Shown piece after piece: positions 24,942-33,906 of a stretch of 45,925 nt of DNA (within the stretch, counting starts at the first letter, position 1; each line of letters begins with the position of its first letter). Under the pieces are notes generated by a model. It saw nothing but the letters and a program-made list of their open reading frames with translations, did no database searches and was not told where the DNA came from. Source of the DNA: Candidatus Levybacteria bacterium CG_4_9_14_0_2_um_filter_35_21 (GTDB lineage Bacteria; Patescibacteriota; Microgenomatia; Levybacterales; UBA12049); assembly GCA_002788395.1 (NCBI GenBank), contig PFRF01000056.1, positions 1 through 45,925 on the forward strand, written 5' to 3'. The position numbers and the translations under genes were made by a program.

Positions 24942-25403
24942 ATGCTTATTCATTTTGTTTGCAAAGGAAATACTTATAGAAGCAGACTTGCCGGAACATA
25001 CTTAAACTTGAGACAAATCCCAAACCTTAAAGCAACTTCTTCCGGAATTGAAGCCAAACAAAACATAAGCGGCATAATAACCTGGGAAGCGCAAAGAATT
25101 ATCCAAAACAACAAATTGACTGACTTTGAAAGCCATGTTTGGCATGAAACAACTAAAGAATTATTAGACAAAGCTGATCTAGTTGTTTTTATGCAACAAA
25201 TGCACCATAAATATTGCAAGGAAAAACTCGGGTTCAGAAAGAAAAATTTTAAGATATTTAACGTAAAGGATTTCGGAGATTATGGTTTTGGTGACGAATA
25301 TGTTTCTTTAGAAGATGACATTGAAAGAATTAAATTAAGCGAAAAAACTTTTGAGGAAATAAAGGAAAAAGTAGATAATTTGGTTAGAGAATTGGGATTT
25401 TAG
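24942..25403 (+). CDS. Low-molecular-weight protein tyrosine phosphatase-like protein
   Basis: 153 residues, soluble. The N-terminus carries the phosphate-binding loop CX5R as Cys7-Lys-Gly-Asn-Thr-Tyr-Arg13-Ser (HFVCKGNTYRSRLAGTYL), the hallmark of LMW-PTP and related arsenate reductases. The later DxADLVVFM segment and a C-terminal acidic region (NVKDFGDYGFGDEY) correspond to the family's core strand and acid loop, although the usual DP motif is not evident. These enzymes dephosphorylate tyrosine or sugar phosphates in the cytoplasm. It is a single gene, divergent from the pilin operon, and its substrate cannot be told. Confidence 0.85.
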   Translation: MLIHFVCKGNTYRSRLAGTYLNLRQIPNLKATSSGIEAKQNISGIITWEAQRIIQNNKLTDFESHVWHETTKELLDKADLVVFMQQMHHKYCKEKLGFRKKNFKIFNVKDFGDYGFGDEYVSLEDDIERIKLSEKTFEEIKEKVDNLVRELGF

Positions 25404-25515
25404 AACCAACCATGTTTTACTTTCTTTCCTTCGAGCTCTTTAAGCAGATTACCTTCTAAGGTTGTTTTTCAAACGCTCTTAATTTATCAACCTGTCTAAT
25501 AAATTGTCTCTCGGG

Positions 25516-26196
25516 TCACCTTTGCACTCCGGGGTAGATTTTTGTTTGGTTTGCCAAAAATTCATGGCGGTAAAGGGGTCCTAGTTCGTCGTCGCCAAAT
25601 GGTTCTGGGACAAAATTAAAACCAGCCGTTTTAAAAACCTCTAGAAAACGATGGGGTGTGTCCTCATTACCTACGAGGTAGTATTCGAAAAAACTTCGAT
25701 CCATTTGTGTTGCTACCTCATAAGTTTTTAATGAATTTGGAATATCATCCCTTGTGTTCGAAGATTCAAAAGTAAGGAAAGTAAAGTCGGCCAGATGAAA
25801 AGTAAGATTTGAAGGAAGACCTTCCTCATTTGGTGGGGAAAATAAAACATAAGTCCCTGGGTTTTCTTCGTCAAAGCAATTCAATAAAATTTTGTAATCG
25901 CTTTCTGAACCTCCCCCGCGATCATTAAAACCAAGTAATAAGCTGGGTCGTTTGTAAAATGTTTTCTCACCCTCTCGAATAGGTTCACCTGGATCGTCTT
26001 TATTTACAAATTCAACAACTACAGCCGCTTGACCAAGCATTAATTCGGCTGCTAAAAATACACCGTCACAATCTTTAGATTCACCGCGTTTCTTCTCAAT
26101 TGTGCAGTTCCAAACTTCTATTGGGTAACCAAAGGCATTAGGAACTTCCTTAATTTCTCCTTTGGGAATTAAAATAGATCTCTCAGTTTCTGGCAT
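25516..26196 (-). CDS. Unrecognised soluble protein
   Basis: 226 residues, acidic, with no signal peptide, membrane helix or motif I recognise. Notable segments are MLGQAAVVVEFVNKDDPGEP, LLLGFNDRGGG and a C-terminal GPLYRHEFLANQT. It has its own near-consensus promoter (26206-26235), and its base composition is slightly more GC-rich than its neighbours, which may hint at a different origin. It lies downstream of dnaJ in the same direction but is separated by that promoter. No function is proposed. Confidence 0.6.
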   Translation of the reverse strand: MPETERSILIPKGEIKEVPNAFGYPIEVWNCTIEKKRGESKDCDGVFLAAELMLGQAAVVVEFVNKDDPGEPIREGEKTFYKRPSLLLGFNDRGGGSESDYKILLNCFDEENPGTYVLFSPPNEEGLPSNLTFHLADFTFLTFESSNTRDDIPNSLKTYEVATQMDRSFFEYYLVGNEDTPHRFLEVFKTAGFNFVPEPFGDDELGPLYRHEFLANQTKIYPGVQR

Positions 26197-26205
26197 AATT
26201 TGTGG

Positions 26206-26235
26206 ATTATATCAAACTATAACAACGGTTTTCAA
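26206..26235 (-). promoter_or_regulatory. Promoter of the unrecognised gene
   Basis: TTGAAA (26230-26235), 18 nt and TATAAT (26206-26211) on the minus strand. The -10 box ends 9 nt before the ATG at 26196, so the 5' untranslated region is at most a few bases. Confidence 0.75.
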
Positions 26236-26271
26236 ATTGAGGCAAAAATCGGACTTCGGAAAATAGGGGTG

Positions 26272-27174
26272 TTAAAACCAGCTTTTTTTGGAGCTGCCTT
26301 CTTTATCGAATTCTTTAAGAAGTTCTTTTTGTTGATGAGTAAGGTTTTTAGGAATGCTAATCTTGATTCGCACGTAATGACTTCCTTTTCCTGATCCTCT
26401 TGGATTAGGCACACCCTTTTGCGCCAATCTAAAAACTGTTTCAGGCTGAGTTCCTGTAGGAATCCTTAACTTTACCAAACCGTCTATTGTTTCTACTTCT
26501 ATAACGTCACCTAGGACTGCTTGGGAAAAAGAAATTTCTTTTTCCGAAACAATATCTTGTCCCTGCCTTTGGAATTTAGCACTCGGTCTTACGTCAACAA
26601 CAACATCATAATTCCCAAATCTAATTCTGGATCCATCATCAACTCCGGCAGGAATTTTTATTTTTTGAGTTTTCCCTTCAATTCTAACCTGTTTTTCTAC
26701 TCCCTTAACTGCCTCTATAAAATCTATCGTTATGGAATAAGTTGGTCTTTTCTGTCTTTGTGCACCAAAAGGAGAGCCTCCGCCGAAAAATTGAGCAAAT
26801 ATTTCAAACGGGTCGGAAAATCCTCCAAAATCCGCTCCTTCACCATTTCCGCCTCCCGATGTATAAGTGTAGGTAAATGGTCCATATTGACCACCCTGTG
26901 CCCCACCAAAAGGATTACCTCCACCAAAAGGTCCCTGACCACCTCCGGCACCTTGTTCAAAAGCTGCAGCACCAAACTGATCGTAAGCCTGCCTTTTCTG
27001 CGGATCTGATAACGCTTCGTAGGCTTTACTTACTTCTTTGAACCTTTGCTCACCATCTTTGGTTTTATTTTTATCCGGATGGAATTGCACAGCAAGCTTT
27101 CGATAAGCCCGTTTTATTTCATCTTGAGTAGCTGTTTTTCCAACACCTAAAATTTTATAGTAATCCTTATCCAT
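26272..27174 (-). CDS. DnaJ-family co-chaperone without zinc finger (CbpA-like)
   Basis: 300 residues. A J domain (about 1-68) with the HPD motif (FHPDKNK) is followed by a Gly/Phe-rich region (about 75-135) and a C-terminal substrate-binding domain (about 140-290). There are no CxxCxGxG zinc-finger repeats, so it is a type II (CbpA/DnaJB-like) protein, even though it takes the dnaJ position at the end of hrcA-grpE-dnaK. It stimulates the DnaK ATPase and delivers clients. A terminator-like hairpin separates it from dnaK, so its expression may be lower or separately controlled. The tail is Lys/Ser-rich (KEGSSKKSWF). Confidence 0.93.
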   Translation of the reverse strand: MDKDYYKILGVGKTATQDEIKRAYRKLAVQFHPDKNKTKDGEQRFKEVSKAYEALSDPQKRQAYDQFGAAAFEQGAGGGQGPFGGGNPFGGAQGGQYGPFTYTYTSGGGNGEGADFGGFSDPFEIFAQFFGGGSPFGAQRQKRPTYSITIDFIEAVKGVEKQVRIEGKTQKIKIPAGVDDGSRIRFGNYDVVVDVRPSAKFQRQGQDIVSEKEISFSQAVLGDVIEVETIDGLVKLRIPTGTQPETVFRLAQKGVPNPRGSGKGSHYVRIKISIPKNLTHQQKELLKEFDKEGSSKKSWF

Positions 27175-27195
27175 AATCTGCTTATTATATTATAA

Positions 27196-27214
27196 AAGCG
27201 CGTTTACCGCGCTT
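27196..27214 (-). terminator. Terminator-like hairpin between dnaK and dnaJ
   Basis: AAGCGCG-gtaaa-CGCGCTT followed by TTTTAT on the minus strand, 21 nt before the dnaJ start. It would reduce read-through from dnaK into dnaJ. The T-tract is short, so partial termination is more likely than complete. Confidence 0.75.
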
Positions 27215-27261
27215 GATTTTTGATCTTTATCTTGAGCTTGCCGAACGGATGATCTTTGATT

Positions 27262-29199
27262 TTAGTTTACTACTTCTCCTTCTACAGGTTCGTCGGCAGA
27301 AGTTTTGCCATCTTCTTCTTTTTCTTCTATTTTTTCTTCTTTTTGACCATTTGTTGTTGATTCCTGATCCTGTGTTGCTCCAGGCTGCTTACCTTGTGCT
27401 GAATCTTTCGAAGCATACATTGCTTGTCCAACTTTTTGCAATGATTCGGAAAGCTCTTTAGTTTTCGTCTCTAAATCTTCCTTCGAACCTGAGTCTAAAA
27501 CTCCCTTAAGGGCAGTTATTTTTTCTTCGATTTCCTTTTTTACATTATCATTAACCTTATCTCCTGCATCTTTAAGTGTTTTTTCTGCGGTAAAAATTAA
27601 TGAATCTGCTGCATTTTTTGATTCAACTTTTTCCTTTTTTTTGGCATCCTCGGAAGCATGCATTTCGGCTTCTTTGGTCATTTTTTCGACCTCTTCTTTA
27701 GTTAGCCCTGTTGATCCGGTAATTTTGATACTTTGTTCTTTTCCGGTCGCTTTGTCTGCTGCCTTAACATTTAATATTCCGCTTGCATCTATATCAAATG
27801 AAACTTCTACCTGTGGTACTCCTCTTGGAGCCGAAGGAATTCCGTCTAAGATAAATCTTCCGAGTGATTTATTGTCTGCAGCCATTGGTCTTTCTCCTTG
27901 CAAGACATTAATTTCTACCTGGGTTTGATTATCTGCCGCTGTTGAAAAAACTTGAGACTTAGAAGTTGGAATCGTCGTATTTTTGGTAATAAGCGGGGTC
28001 GAAACGCTTCCGAGTGTTTCTATTCCTAAAGTAAGTGGAGTTACATCTAATAATAAAACATCTTTAACTTCTCCCCCTAAAACGCCGCCTTGAATTGCTG
28101 CTCCCACTGCAACTACTTCGTCCGGATTAACCGATTTATTAGGCTCTTTGCCAAAGAATTTTGTAACTGATCCAATTACCTTTGGCATCCTGGTCATTCC
28201 ACCAACCAAGATAACTTCATCTATATTGGATTTACTAACCTTTGCATCTTTTAAAGCAACCTCTACCGGCTTTAAGGTTTTTTCTACTAAAGGCTCCACT
28301 ATTTGCTCTAACTTGGCTCTGCTTAAGCTCATTGTTAAATGGAGAGGACCATCTTTACCTTGAGTTATAAATGGTTGGTTAATTTGCGCTTCCTGCGAAC
28401 TTGAAAGTTCGATTTTTGCCTTCTCCGCAGATTCTCTTAATCTTTGTAAAGCCTGCGAATCTTTTCTTAAATCTACACCATTTTCTTTTTGGAATTGATC
28501 CGCGATGTAATCAATAATTACCTTGTCAAAATCATCTCCTCCCAAATGAGTATCTCCGTTTGTTGATTTTACCTCGTAAACTCCGTCTCCTAACTCAAGT
28601 ATGGAGATATCAAACGTTCCACCACCAAGATCATAAACCGCAATCGTGTGGGCATTTTTTTTGTCTAATCCATAGGCCAAAGCCGCTGCTGTTGGTTCGT
28701 TAATTATACGAAGAACCTCAAGTCCTGCAATCTCCCCAGCCTGTTTTGTTGCCTGACGCTGAGAATCGTCAAAATATGCAGGAACCGTAATTACAGCCTG
28801 GGTTACTTTTCCCCCCAAATAAGCCTCTGTATCTGCTTTAATTTTTTGCAAAATTATTGCCGATACTTCTTGAGGAGTAAACATTCTTCCTTCTACTTCG
28901 ACATCGGCCATCCCGTCCCGTCCTGATTTAATTGTGTAGGGAAGCCATTTTGCATCGAATTGAACAGATTCATCTTTAAACTTTTTGCCCATCAATCTCT
29001 TTATTGAGAAAATTGTGGTTTTTGGTTTTAAGACCATTTGTCTTTTTGCCACGTCACCCACGACGTGCGAAATCGGATCCACAACCGAAGGGATTGTATT
29101 TCTGCCTTCCGCCGAATGGATTACTTTTGGACTTCCGCCTTCCATCACTGCTACACAGGAATTTGTTGTTCCTAAATCTATTCCAATTATTTTTCCCAT
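27262..29199 (-). CDS. dnaK: Chaperone DnaK (Hsp70)
   Basis: 645 residues, of normal length. The nucleotide-binding domain begins [17 protein letters not shown]. It includes AYGLDKK and the phosphate-binding [10 protein letters not shown], with the adenosine motif [10 protein letters not shown] near residue 330. The substrate-binding domain (about 385-505, [13 protein letters not shown]) and a helical lid follow, then a Gln/Glu/Lys-rich tail. DnaK refolds and protects proteins with DnaJ and GrpE. A clear Shine-Dalgarno (TTAGGAGAAAT) precedes the ATG. It is the third gene of the hrcA operon. Confidence 0.98.
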   Translation of the reverse strand: MGKIIGIDLGTTNSCVAVMEGGSPKVIHSAEGRNTIPSVVDPISHVVGDVAKRQMVLKPKTTIFSIKRLMGKKFKDESVQFDAKWLPYTIKSGRDGMADVEVEGRMFTPQEVSAIILQKIKADTEAYLGGKVTQAVITVPAYFDDSQRQATKQAGEIAGLEVLRIINEPTAAALAYGLDKKNAHTIAVYDLGGGTFDISILELGDGVYEVKSTNGDTHLGGDDFDKVIIDYIADQFQKENGVDLRKDSQALQRLRESAEKAKIELSSSQEAQINQPFITQGKDGPLHLTMSLSRAKLEQIVEPLVEKTLKPVEVALKDAKVSKSNIDEVILVGGMTRMPKVIGSVTKFFGKEPNKSVNPDEVVAVGAAIQGGVLGGEVKDVLLLDVTPLTLGIETLGSVSTPLITKNTTIPTSKSQVFSTAADNQTQVEINVLQGERPMAADNKSLGRFILDGIPSAPRGVPQVEVSFDIDASGILNVKAADKATGKEQSIKITGSTGLTKEEVEKMTKEAEMHASEDAKKKEKVESKNAADSLIFTAEKTLKDAGDKVNDNVKKEIEEKITALKGVLDSGSKEDLETKTKELSESLQKVGQAMYASKDSAQGKQPGATQDQESTTNGQKEEKIEEKEEDGKTSADEPVEGEVVN

Positions 29200-29286
29200 A
29201 TTTCTCCTAAAATTTTAATATTTTTTTAATTAATTTTCAATATCCTTTTTTGTAATTTTGAATTTTAAATTCTGAATTTTAAATTG

Positions 29287-29766
29287 TTATTGTTGCTTTC
29301 CAACAATAACTTGTGCCGGTCTTAATATTCTATCATATAAAGTGTATCCTGCTTTTATCTCTTCTACCACTTTTCCTTCTCCTTGTCCTTGTCCTGAACC
29401 TGCCGAAGGATCTACCTCTGCCACATGCACACATTCCATTGTATTCGGATCAAAATCTTTTCCCACAGTTTCTATTTTTTTAATTCCTTCCTGCCCAAAT
29501 GCGTCTAAAAATGTTTTTATGCTTAGTATTACCCCTTCGTCTTTAGTGTGCTTCTCTGCCAAAATTAGAGAATCAAGAGCCGGAAGAATGCGTAAGAGTA
29601 ATTGCCTATTTGCTAATTTTACCCACTCTATTTTATCTTCCGCAACTCTTTTTTCTAAATTTTGATAATCTGCCAATGTGCGTTTAACCTGGTGTTCAAG
29701 CTCTTCGTTTTTTTTAATTAGCCCCTGGTCTTTATTCTCCTTTTTTTCTTCATTCTTTTTTTTCAT
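29287..29766 (-). CDS. grpE: Nucleotide exchange factor GrpE, with a repeat-derived insert
   Basis: 159 residues. A charged coiled-coil N-terminal half (about 1-60) precedes the compact beta domain with FDPNTMECVHV and the closing AGYTLYDRILRPAQVIV. GrpE releases ADP from DnaK. In the beta-domain loop, residues 119-131 read DPSAGSGQGQGEG. The DNA coding for the DPSAGSGQ part is a copy of a dispersed repeat also found at the end of groEL. It sits between hrcA (33 bp) and dnaK. Confidence 0.95.
   Translation of the reverse strand: MKKKNEEKKENKDQGLIKKNEELEHQVKRTLADYQNLEKRVAEDKIEWVKLANRQLLLRILPALDSLILAEKHTKDEGVILSIKTFLDAFGQEGIKKIETVGKDFDPNTMECVHVAEVDPSAGSGQGQGEGKVVEEIKAGYTLYDRILRPAQVIVGKQQ
29391..29412. 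repeat. Dispersed GTCCTGA...CCGAAGGATC repeat inside grpE
   Basis: GTCCTGAACCTGCCGAAGGA plus TC. Read on minus it codes for DPSAGSGQ. A near-identical copy lies in groEL (43805-43827), and degraded copies lie at about 3863-3930 and 27228-27245. The ends are partly complementary (TCCT/AGGA). Confidence 0.75.
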
Positions 29767-29799
29767 TTTAAACTTTTAACTTTAAATTTTTATTTCTTG

Positions 29800-30531
29800 T
29801 TACCACCCTTTTGCTATTTCCTCTATTAAACCTCCAAAATATCTAACGGTAGGTACTACATTCGTATAATCAAGCCTGGTTGGACCAACAACTCCGATTT
29901 CTCCCGAGAGTCTCATTGGGGTCTGATATCTTGTAAAGACAAATCCATATGGACCTTGAAGTCTCGGACCCAATTCTTCACCGATCAAGACATGAATTTC
30001 TTCATCGTCTAAAACGTGAGAAAAAATATCTTTTATATATTCAAACTCATCGATTACGGAAAAAAGACTTTTAGTAACATCTATATCAAAAAATTCCGGA
30101 ACATCAAATATATTAGCATATCCTGCACAAAAAACATTACCGTCATCTGTTGTGGTAATTGCTAAAGATTTTGTTTTATCAGCCAAATTTTTTGTAAGCT
30201 GCTTCAAAAATATCTGTTCCTTATCTCTTACGTCCCAAACATTCTCCTTCAGCCCAACTTCTTCTGCTACGGACAATTCTTTTTCTTTCATAAGCTGTTT
30301 TACATAAAATTTCATTGCCTGTGAAGTTGGAACCCGTCCTGCAGAAGTATGCTGTTGTTTAAGATAACCAAGTTCTGCTAGCTTAACCATCTCGTTTCGG
30401 ATTGTTGCAGGAGATGCGGAAAGATTGTGCTTTTTTTCCAAGGTTTCCGAGCCAACAGCTTCCGCAGTATTAATGTATTCCTCAATAAGATTTCTTAAAA
30501 TTTCTACTTGTCTTTGTGTTAAATCGTGCAT
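29800..30531 (-). CDS. hrcA: Heat-inducible transcription repressor HrcA, short form
   Basis: 243 residues against about 340 in typical HrcA. The N-terminal winged helix is intact (LTQRQVEILRNLIEEYINTA, then SPATIRNEM, LGYLKQQHTSAGRVPT). The C-terminal GAF-like domain retains GVVGPTRLDYTNVVPTVRYF. About 100 residues of the middle region, including the inserted dimerisation part of longer homologues, are missing. HrcA binds the CIRCE operator and represses grpE-dnaK-dnaJ and groES-groEL, with GroEL as co-factor. It heads its own operon behind a variant CIRCE (30571-30597), so it should be autoregulated. Confidence 0.96.
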   Translation of the reverse strand: MHDLTQRQVEILRNLIEEYINTAEAVGSETLEKKHNLSASPATIRNEMVKLAELGYLKQQHTSAGRVPTSQAMKFYVKQLMKEKELSVAEEVGLKENVWDVRDKEQIFLKQLTKNLADKTKSLAITTTDDGNVFCAGYANIFDVPEFFDIDVTKSLFSVIDEFEYIKDIFSHVLDDEEIHVLIGEELGPRLQGPYGFVFTRYQTPMRLSGEIGVVGPTRLDYTNVVPTVRYFGGLIEEIAKGW

Positions 30532-30570
30532 ATTCTTGTAAAGATGAATAATACACCCCGCGGTGCGTCA

Positions 30571-30607
30571 TTAGCAGTATAATAACACGACTGCCAATTC
30601 TTGTCAA
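30571..30607 (-). promoter_or_regulatory. hrcA promoter with variant CIRCE operator
   Basis: On the minus strand TTGACA (30602-30607), 17 nt and TATTAT (30579-30584). Overlapping the -10 box and spacer is a 9-N9-9 palindrome, read on plus as TTAGCAGTA-N9-GACTGCCAA (30571-30597). Each arm matches 7 of 9 positions of the CIRCE consensus TTAGCACTC/GAGTGCTAA. The geometry and position fit HrcA repression. Confidence 0.8.
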
Positions 30608-30721
30608 GAAGTAAATTTTGATCTACGATGAGAATTTTACATACACGCCTCTGGCGAAAGAGAATTCAATAAAAATAATTATCAGGAAGTAAACTTTCAA
30701 TAATCATGTTAGACTAATTTT

Positions 30722-31054
30722 ATGCGGAAAAAAAGAAAAATTATACCTTTTCTAATTAGTCTTATCTTTTTGGGGATAACTACTTATATTATTGTTAATT
30801 ACCCTCCTACGTTATCATTTTCCATTTTAAATTACAAATTTTCAATTTTTTACATTCTTTTTGTTTCTCTTTTTTTATTTGTAACTTGTTTTGTTGCCTA
30901 TTTTCTTAAAAATTTAAGGCGGGGTTTTTTTACAGCTCTTTTCGTGGCTGGATTTTTATTATTGAATTTTTACAAACTTGGACAACCGATTTTCATAATT
31001 CTTCTTATCACAATCTTCGTAGTTTTAGAGCTTCTCTTTACCAAAAGTAAATAA
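30722..31054 (+). CDS. Small membrane protein of unknown function
   Basis: 110 residues with a basic N-terminus (MRKKRKI) and three or four membrane segments (about 7-27, 36-62, 68-85 and 88-105). The pattern resembles small multi-pass proteins common in CPR genomes, but no named family is evident. It is divergent from hrcA and lies 62 bp before the TrpR-like gene. A TAGACT box ends 6 nt before the ATG. Confidence 0.65.
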   Translation: MRKKRKIIPFLISLIFLGITTYIIVNYPPTLSFSILNYKFSIFYILFVSLFLFVTCFVAYFLKNLRRGFFTALFVAGFLLLNFYKLGQPIFIILLITIFVVLELLFTKSK

Positions 31055-31075
31055 TTAATTAATAAAAATAAATTA

Positions 31076-31116
31076 TTGACAAATATCGATTCAATGATTC
31101 AAACTATTAAACTATA
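31076..31116 (+). promoter_or_regulatory. Upstream region of the first TrpR-like gene with imperfect type-A palindrome
   Basis: A TTGACA box (31076-31081) is followed by TTCAATGATT-CA-AACTATTAAA (31090-31111), which differs from the perfect type-A palindrome at three right-arm positions. It ends a few bases before the ATG at 31117. A repressor bound here would block the promoter, as expected for autoregulation. The -10 box is not clear: TATTAA (31105-31110) is 23 nt from TTGACA. Confidence 0.6.
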
Positions 31117-31575
31117 ATGGCAAAAATTTCAAAGCGGATTATCAACAAACACTTAGAGGGTCACATCTTTGAAGTTTTTATAAAAACACTGGCACAAACC
31201 AGTAACCCTGACGAGGTAAAAAATCTTATAGAGGATCTTCTTTCTCCTACTGAAAAAGTGATGCTTGTTAAAAGACTTGCAATCGCGGTTCTATTATCAA
31301 AGGGCTATACTTATAGCCAAATTGATAGCTCCCTAAAAGTTTCTCGTCCCACAATTATGACTGTTTCTTACTGGCTCAAAAATGGAAGAAGTGGTTATAG
31401 AAAAGCTGTAGAAAAAATTTTAAATAACCAGAAAAAGCAGACATTAATTGACGACATTGAGGAAATTGTATTACAGATAACTCCGCCAAAAATACACGAC
31501 AGCATTGCGTTTAAAAAGAAACAAAAACAAGGGAAAGAACTTTTTAAAAAAAAATTTAAAAAGAATTCTCTTTAG
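31117..31575 (+). CDS. TrpR/YerC-like DNA-binding regulator, paralog 1
   Basis: 152 residues. Residues about 35-105 match the Trp-repressor-like superfamily (YerC/YecD type): LLSPTEKVMLVKRLAIAVLL, a first helix KGYTYSQIDSSL and a recognition helix KVSRPTIMTVSYWLK, then GYRKAVEKIL. The C-terminus is very Lys-rich. TrpR-family proteins bind palindromic operators as dimers. The gene is bracketed by an imperfect type-A palindrome before its ATG and a perfect one covering its stop codon. A paralog lies at 42267-42710 with different recognition-helix residues and a different but related palindrome. The ligand is unknown; calling it the tryptophan repressor is not justified. Confidence 0.85.
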   Translation: MAKISKRIINKHLEGHIFEVFIKTLAQTSNPDEVKNLIEDLLSPTEKVMLVKRLAIAVLLSKGYTYSQIDSSLKVSRPTIMTVSYWLKNGRSGYRKAVEKILNNQKKQTLIDDIEEIVLQITPPKIHDSIAFKKKQKQGKELFKKKFKKNSL

Positions 31576-31601
31576 TTCAATGATTTGAATCATTGAACTA
31601 A
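31572..31601. repeat. Type-A palindrome after the TrpR-like gene
   Basis: 14-bp perfect arms TTAGTTCAATGATT / AATCATTGAACTAA around the centre TG. It includes the stop codon of the TrpR-like gene. The core is AATGAT-TTGA-ATCATT. No U-tract follows. It could act as an operator, an RNA hairpin at the 3' end, or both. Confidence 0.9.
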
Positions 31602-31659
31602 TAGTGAAGTTATTATAAATAATAGTAGAAAAAAGTTGTTGTTAAGATATCCGGCTTCG

Positions 31660-31688
31660 TTGTTTCATCCCTCCCTTTCTGTTAAAAT
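31660..31688 (+). promoter_or_regulatory. metG promoter, leaderless
   Basis: TTGTTT (31660-31665), 17 nt and TAAAAT (31683-31688), ending 6 nt before the metG ATG at 31695. Transcription would start at the start codon. Confidence 0.6.
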
Positions 31689-31694
31689 TAGGCT

Positions 31695-33107
31695 ATGAAA
31701 AAATTTTATATAACAACTGCTATTGATTACGTTAACGACACTATTCACATAGGGCATGCTTTCCAAAAAATTGCAGCTGACAGCTTAGCTCGTTATTATC
31801 GGTTAAAAATTGGAGATGAAAACGTTTTTTTTCTAACCGGAACCGATGAATATGGGCAAAAAACCGAAAAGGCAGCCAAAAGCGCAGGCATTACTCCAAC
31901 TGAATTGGTAAAAAAGATTTCGGATTCAGATCAGAGGCAACAAGATAGTTTAAATATTTCTTACAACCGTTTTATTAGAACAACCGATCCTGATCATATG
32001 AAAGTTGCCCAAAAAATTTGGAAAAAAGTAGATACGTCAGGGGATATTTATCTGGGAGAATATAGCGGGCTTTATTGCGGGGGGTGCGAAGCATATTATA
32101 CCGAAGATGATTTAATAAACGGTCAGTGCCCATTTCATCCGAATCTAAAAATACAAAAAGTTACCGAAGAAAATTACTTTTTCCGCTGGAGTAAATATAA
32201 AGATTTTTTAATTAACTATATTAAAGATAATCCTAATTTTATTTTTCCCAAACACCGTGCCAACGAAATGCTGGAGTTTGCCAAAAACATTAAAGACATT
32301 CCAATCTCCCGCAAGCATTTTAAATGGGGTATTCCTGTTCCGGAGCACCCTGAGCAAGTTATTTATGTTTGGTTTGACGCTTTAATAAACTATATTTCGG
32401 GTATTGGATACTTGGAAAATAAAAAATTATTTGAAAAATTCTGGCCGGCAGATATCCACATTTTAGGCAAGGATAACTTGCGTTGGCACTCTCTTTTATG
32501 GACAGCAATGTTAAAATCCTCCGGAATTGATCTTCCAAAAACAATTATTATTAACGGATTTTTAAATATTAACGGGCAAAAAATTAGCAAATCTTTAGGT
32601 AATGTTATTAAACCAACCGATTGGATAGAAAAATACGGCGCCGATGCAGTCCGTTATTATCTTTTAAGATACACTGTTTTAACCGAAGATGGTGATATTT
32701 CCGAAAAAAAATTAATCCAAGCTTACAACTCCGACTTGGCAAATGGCTTGGGAAATTTATGCTCAAGAGTTGCAAAGCTTGCGGAAAAAGTAGGATTGGA
32801 GATGGAAAATGGGGAGAAAAAATTAGATCCTAAAGTAGAAAAAGCAATCGAAGATTTTCAACTTCATGAAGCTTTAAAAATCATTTGGAGAAAAATAAGT
32901 GAAATAGATAAAAAATTAAATCAGGAAGAACCTTGGAAAATTTTAGACGAAAAAATACTTAAAGAAAAATTAATTAACTACTCAAAGGGAATTGTAGAAG
33001 CAGTTGTTAATCTAAAACCATTTCTCCCTGAAACTGCTAAAAAAATACTAAATCAATATGATGGAAAAATTACTTCCCAACCTCCTTTATTTCCAAGAAT
33101 TAAATAA
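31695..33107 (+). CDS. metG: Methionyl-tRNA synthetase
   Basis: 470 residues, class I. Visible are HIGH (18-21), a single zinc knuckle Cys128-X2-Cys131...Cys145-X2-His148, and the KMSKS-type loop KISKS (296-300). A helical anticodon-binding domain (about 340-465) follows. The C-terminal tRNA-binding/dimerisation extension is absent, so the enzyme is the minimal form. It charges tRNA-Met for initiation and elongation. tatD follows after 4 bp, in the metG-tatD order common in bacteria. Confidence 0.97.
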   Translation: MKKFYITTAIDYVNDTIHIGHAFQKIAADSLARYYRLKIGDENVFFLTGTDEYGQKTEKAAKSAGITPTELVKKISDSDQRQQDSLNISYNRFIRTTDPDHMKVAQKIWKKVDTSGDIYLGEYSGLYCGGCEAYYTEDDLINGQCPFHPNLKIQKVTEENYFFRWSKYKDFLINYIKDNPNFIFPKHRANEMLEFAKNIKDIPISRKHFKWGIPVPEHPEQVIYVWFDALINYISGIGYLENKKLFEKFWPADIHILGKDNLRWHSLLWTAMLKSSGIDLPKTIIINGFLNINGQKISKSLGNVIKPTDWIEKYGADAVRYYLLRYTVLTEDGDISEKKLIQAYNSDLANGLGNLCSRVAKLAEKVGLEMENGEKKLDPKVEKAIEDFQLHEALKIIWRKISEIDKKLNQEEPWKILDEKILKEKLINYSKGIVEAVVNLKPFLPETAKKILNQYDGKITSQPPLFPRIK

Positions 33108-33111
33108 GTTT

Positions 33112-33906
33112 ATGATAGATGCACATTGTCATTTAAATTTTCAGACCTTTGTAAGTGATGTTGAGGAAGTTATAGGAAGAGCAAAAGATAAAGATATAAA
33201 TATTATTAATGTTGGTACCGCTCTCGACTCTAGTAAAACCGCAATTGAGCTTGCCGAAAAATATCCTGGGCTTTATGCAACAGTCGGAATTCATCCTCAT
33301 CATGCAGATAAATTAGAACTCAACTGGGAAGTTGAATTTGAAAAATTGGCAAAACATCCAAAAGTTGTTGCAATCGGAGAAACAGGAATTGACTATTTCC
33401 GTTACGAGTCAAATGGCATTACCAACAAAAATTTACAAAGAAAACTTTTTGCAAAACAAATAAAAATTGCACATAGATTAGATCTTCCTTTAATGATTCA
33501 TAACCGTCAGGCTGGAGAAGATATTTTGAAAGTTTTAAATGAAAATAAACCTCTCTTAAAAAATCTTCCCGGACTTTTTCACTGTTTTTCCGGAGACGTT
33601 GAGTTTTTAAAAAAAGTCTTAAACCTTGGTTTTTATGTTGGTTTTGATGGAAATATAACCTATCCCGGAATTGCCAAAGGAGAAACAACTGCTCTTTTTG
33701 ATCTAATAAAATATGCTCCGATAGATAAAATAATTTCCGAAACAGATTCGCCATATCTAACTCCAATTCCCCACCGTGGAGAAAGAAACGAGCCTTCTTT
33801 TGTAAAGTTTGTTGTGGAATTTATTGCCGAAGTTAAAAATCTTACGAAAAAAGAAGTAGCAGAAAAAACAAGCAAAAATGCTACAAATCTGTTTAGGCTT
33901 TCTTAA
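33112..33906 (+). CDS. tatD: TatD-family metal-dependent hydrolase (DNase)
   Basis: 264 residues from the ATG at 33112 (MIDAHCHLNF), chosen because the upstream in-frame ATG at 33058 lies inside metG. A TIM-barrel metallohydrolase with the HxH motif (DAHCHLN), GIHPHHAD, the Glu in AIGETGIDYF, MIHNRQAGED, the His in LFHCFSGD and ETDSPYLTP. TatD proteins are 3'-5' DNases or related hydrolases using two metal ions. Co-transcribed with metG. Its end overlaps the convergent fusion gene by 14 bp. Confidence 0.95.
   Translation: MIDAHCHLNFQTFVSDVEEVIGRAKDKDINIINVGTALDSSKTAIELAEKYPGLYATVGIHPHHADKLELNWEVEFEKLAKHPKVVAIGETGIDYFRYESNGITNKNLQRKLFAKQIKIAHRLDLPLMIHNRQAGEDILKVLNENKPLLKNLPGLFHCFSGDVEFLKKVLNLGFYVGFDGNITYPGIAKGETTALFDLIKYAPIDKIISETDSPYLTPIPHRGERNEPSFVKFVVEFIAEVKNLTKKEVAEKTSKNATNLFRLS

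Noticed and set aside
31113-31118. TATAAT as the -10 box of the first TrpR-like gene
   Set aside because: It overlaps the ATG and lies 31 nt from TTGACA; transcription from it would start inside the gene.
31117-31575. Calling the regulator the tryptophan repressor trpR
   Set aside because: The match is to the wider TrpR/YerC superfamily fold; no trp genes are near and the palindromes differ from the known trp operator.
33058-33111. tatD start at the ATG at 33058
   Set aside because: This would overlap metG by 50 bp and add 18 non-family residues before the conserved MIDAHCHLN start.
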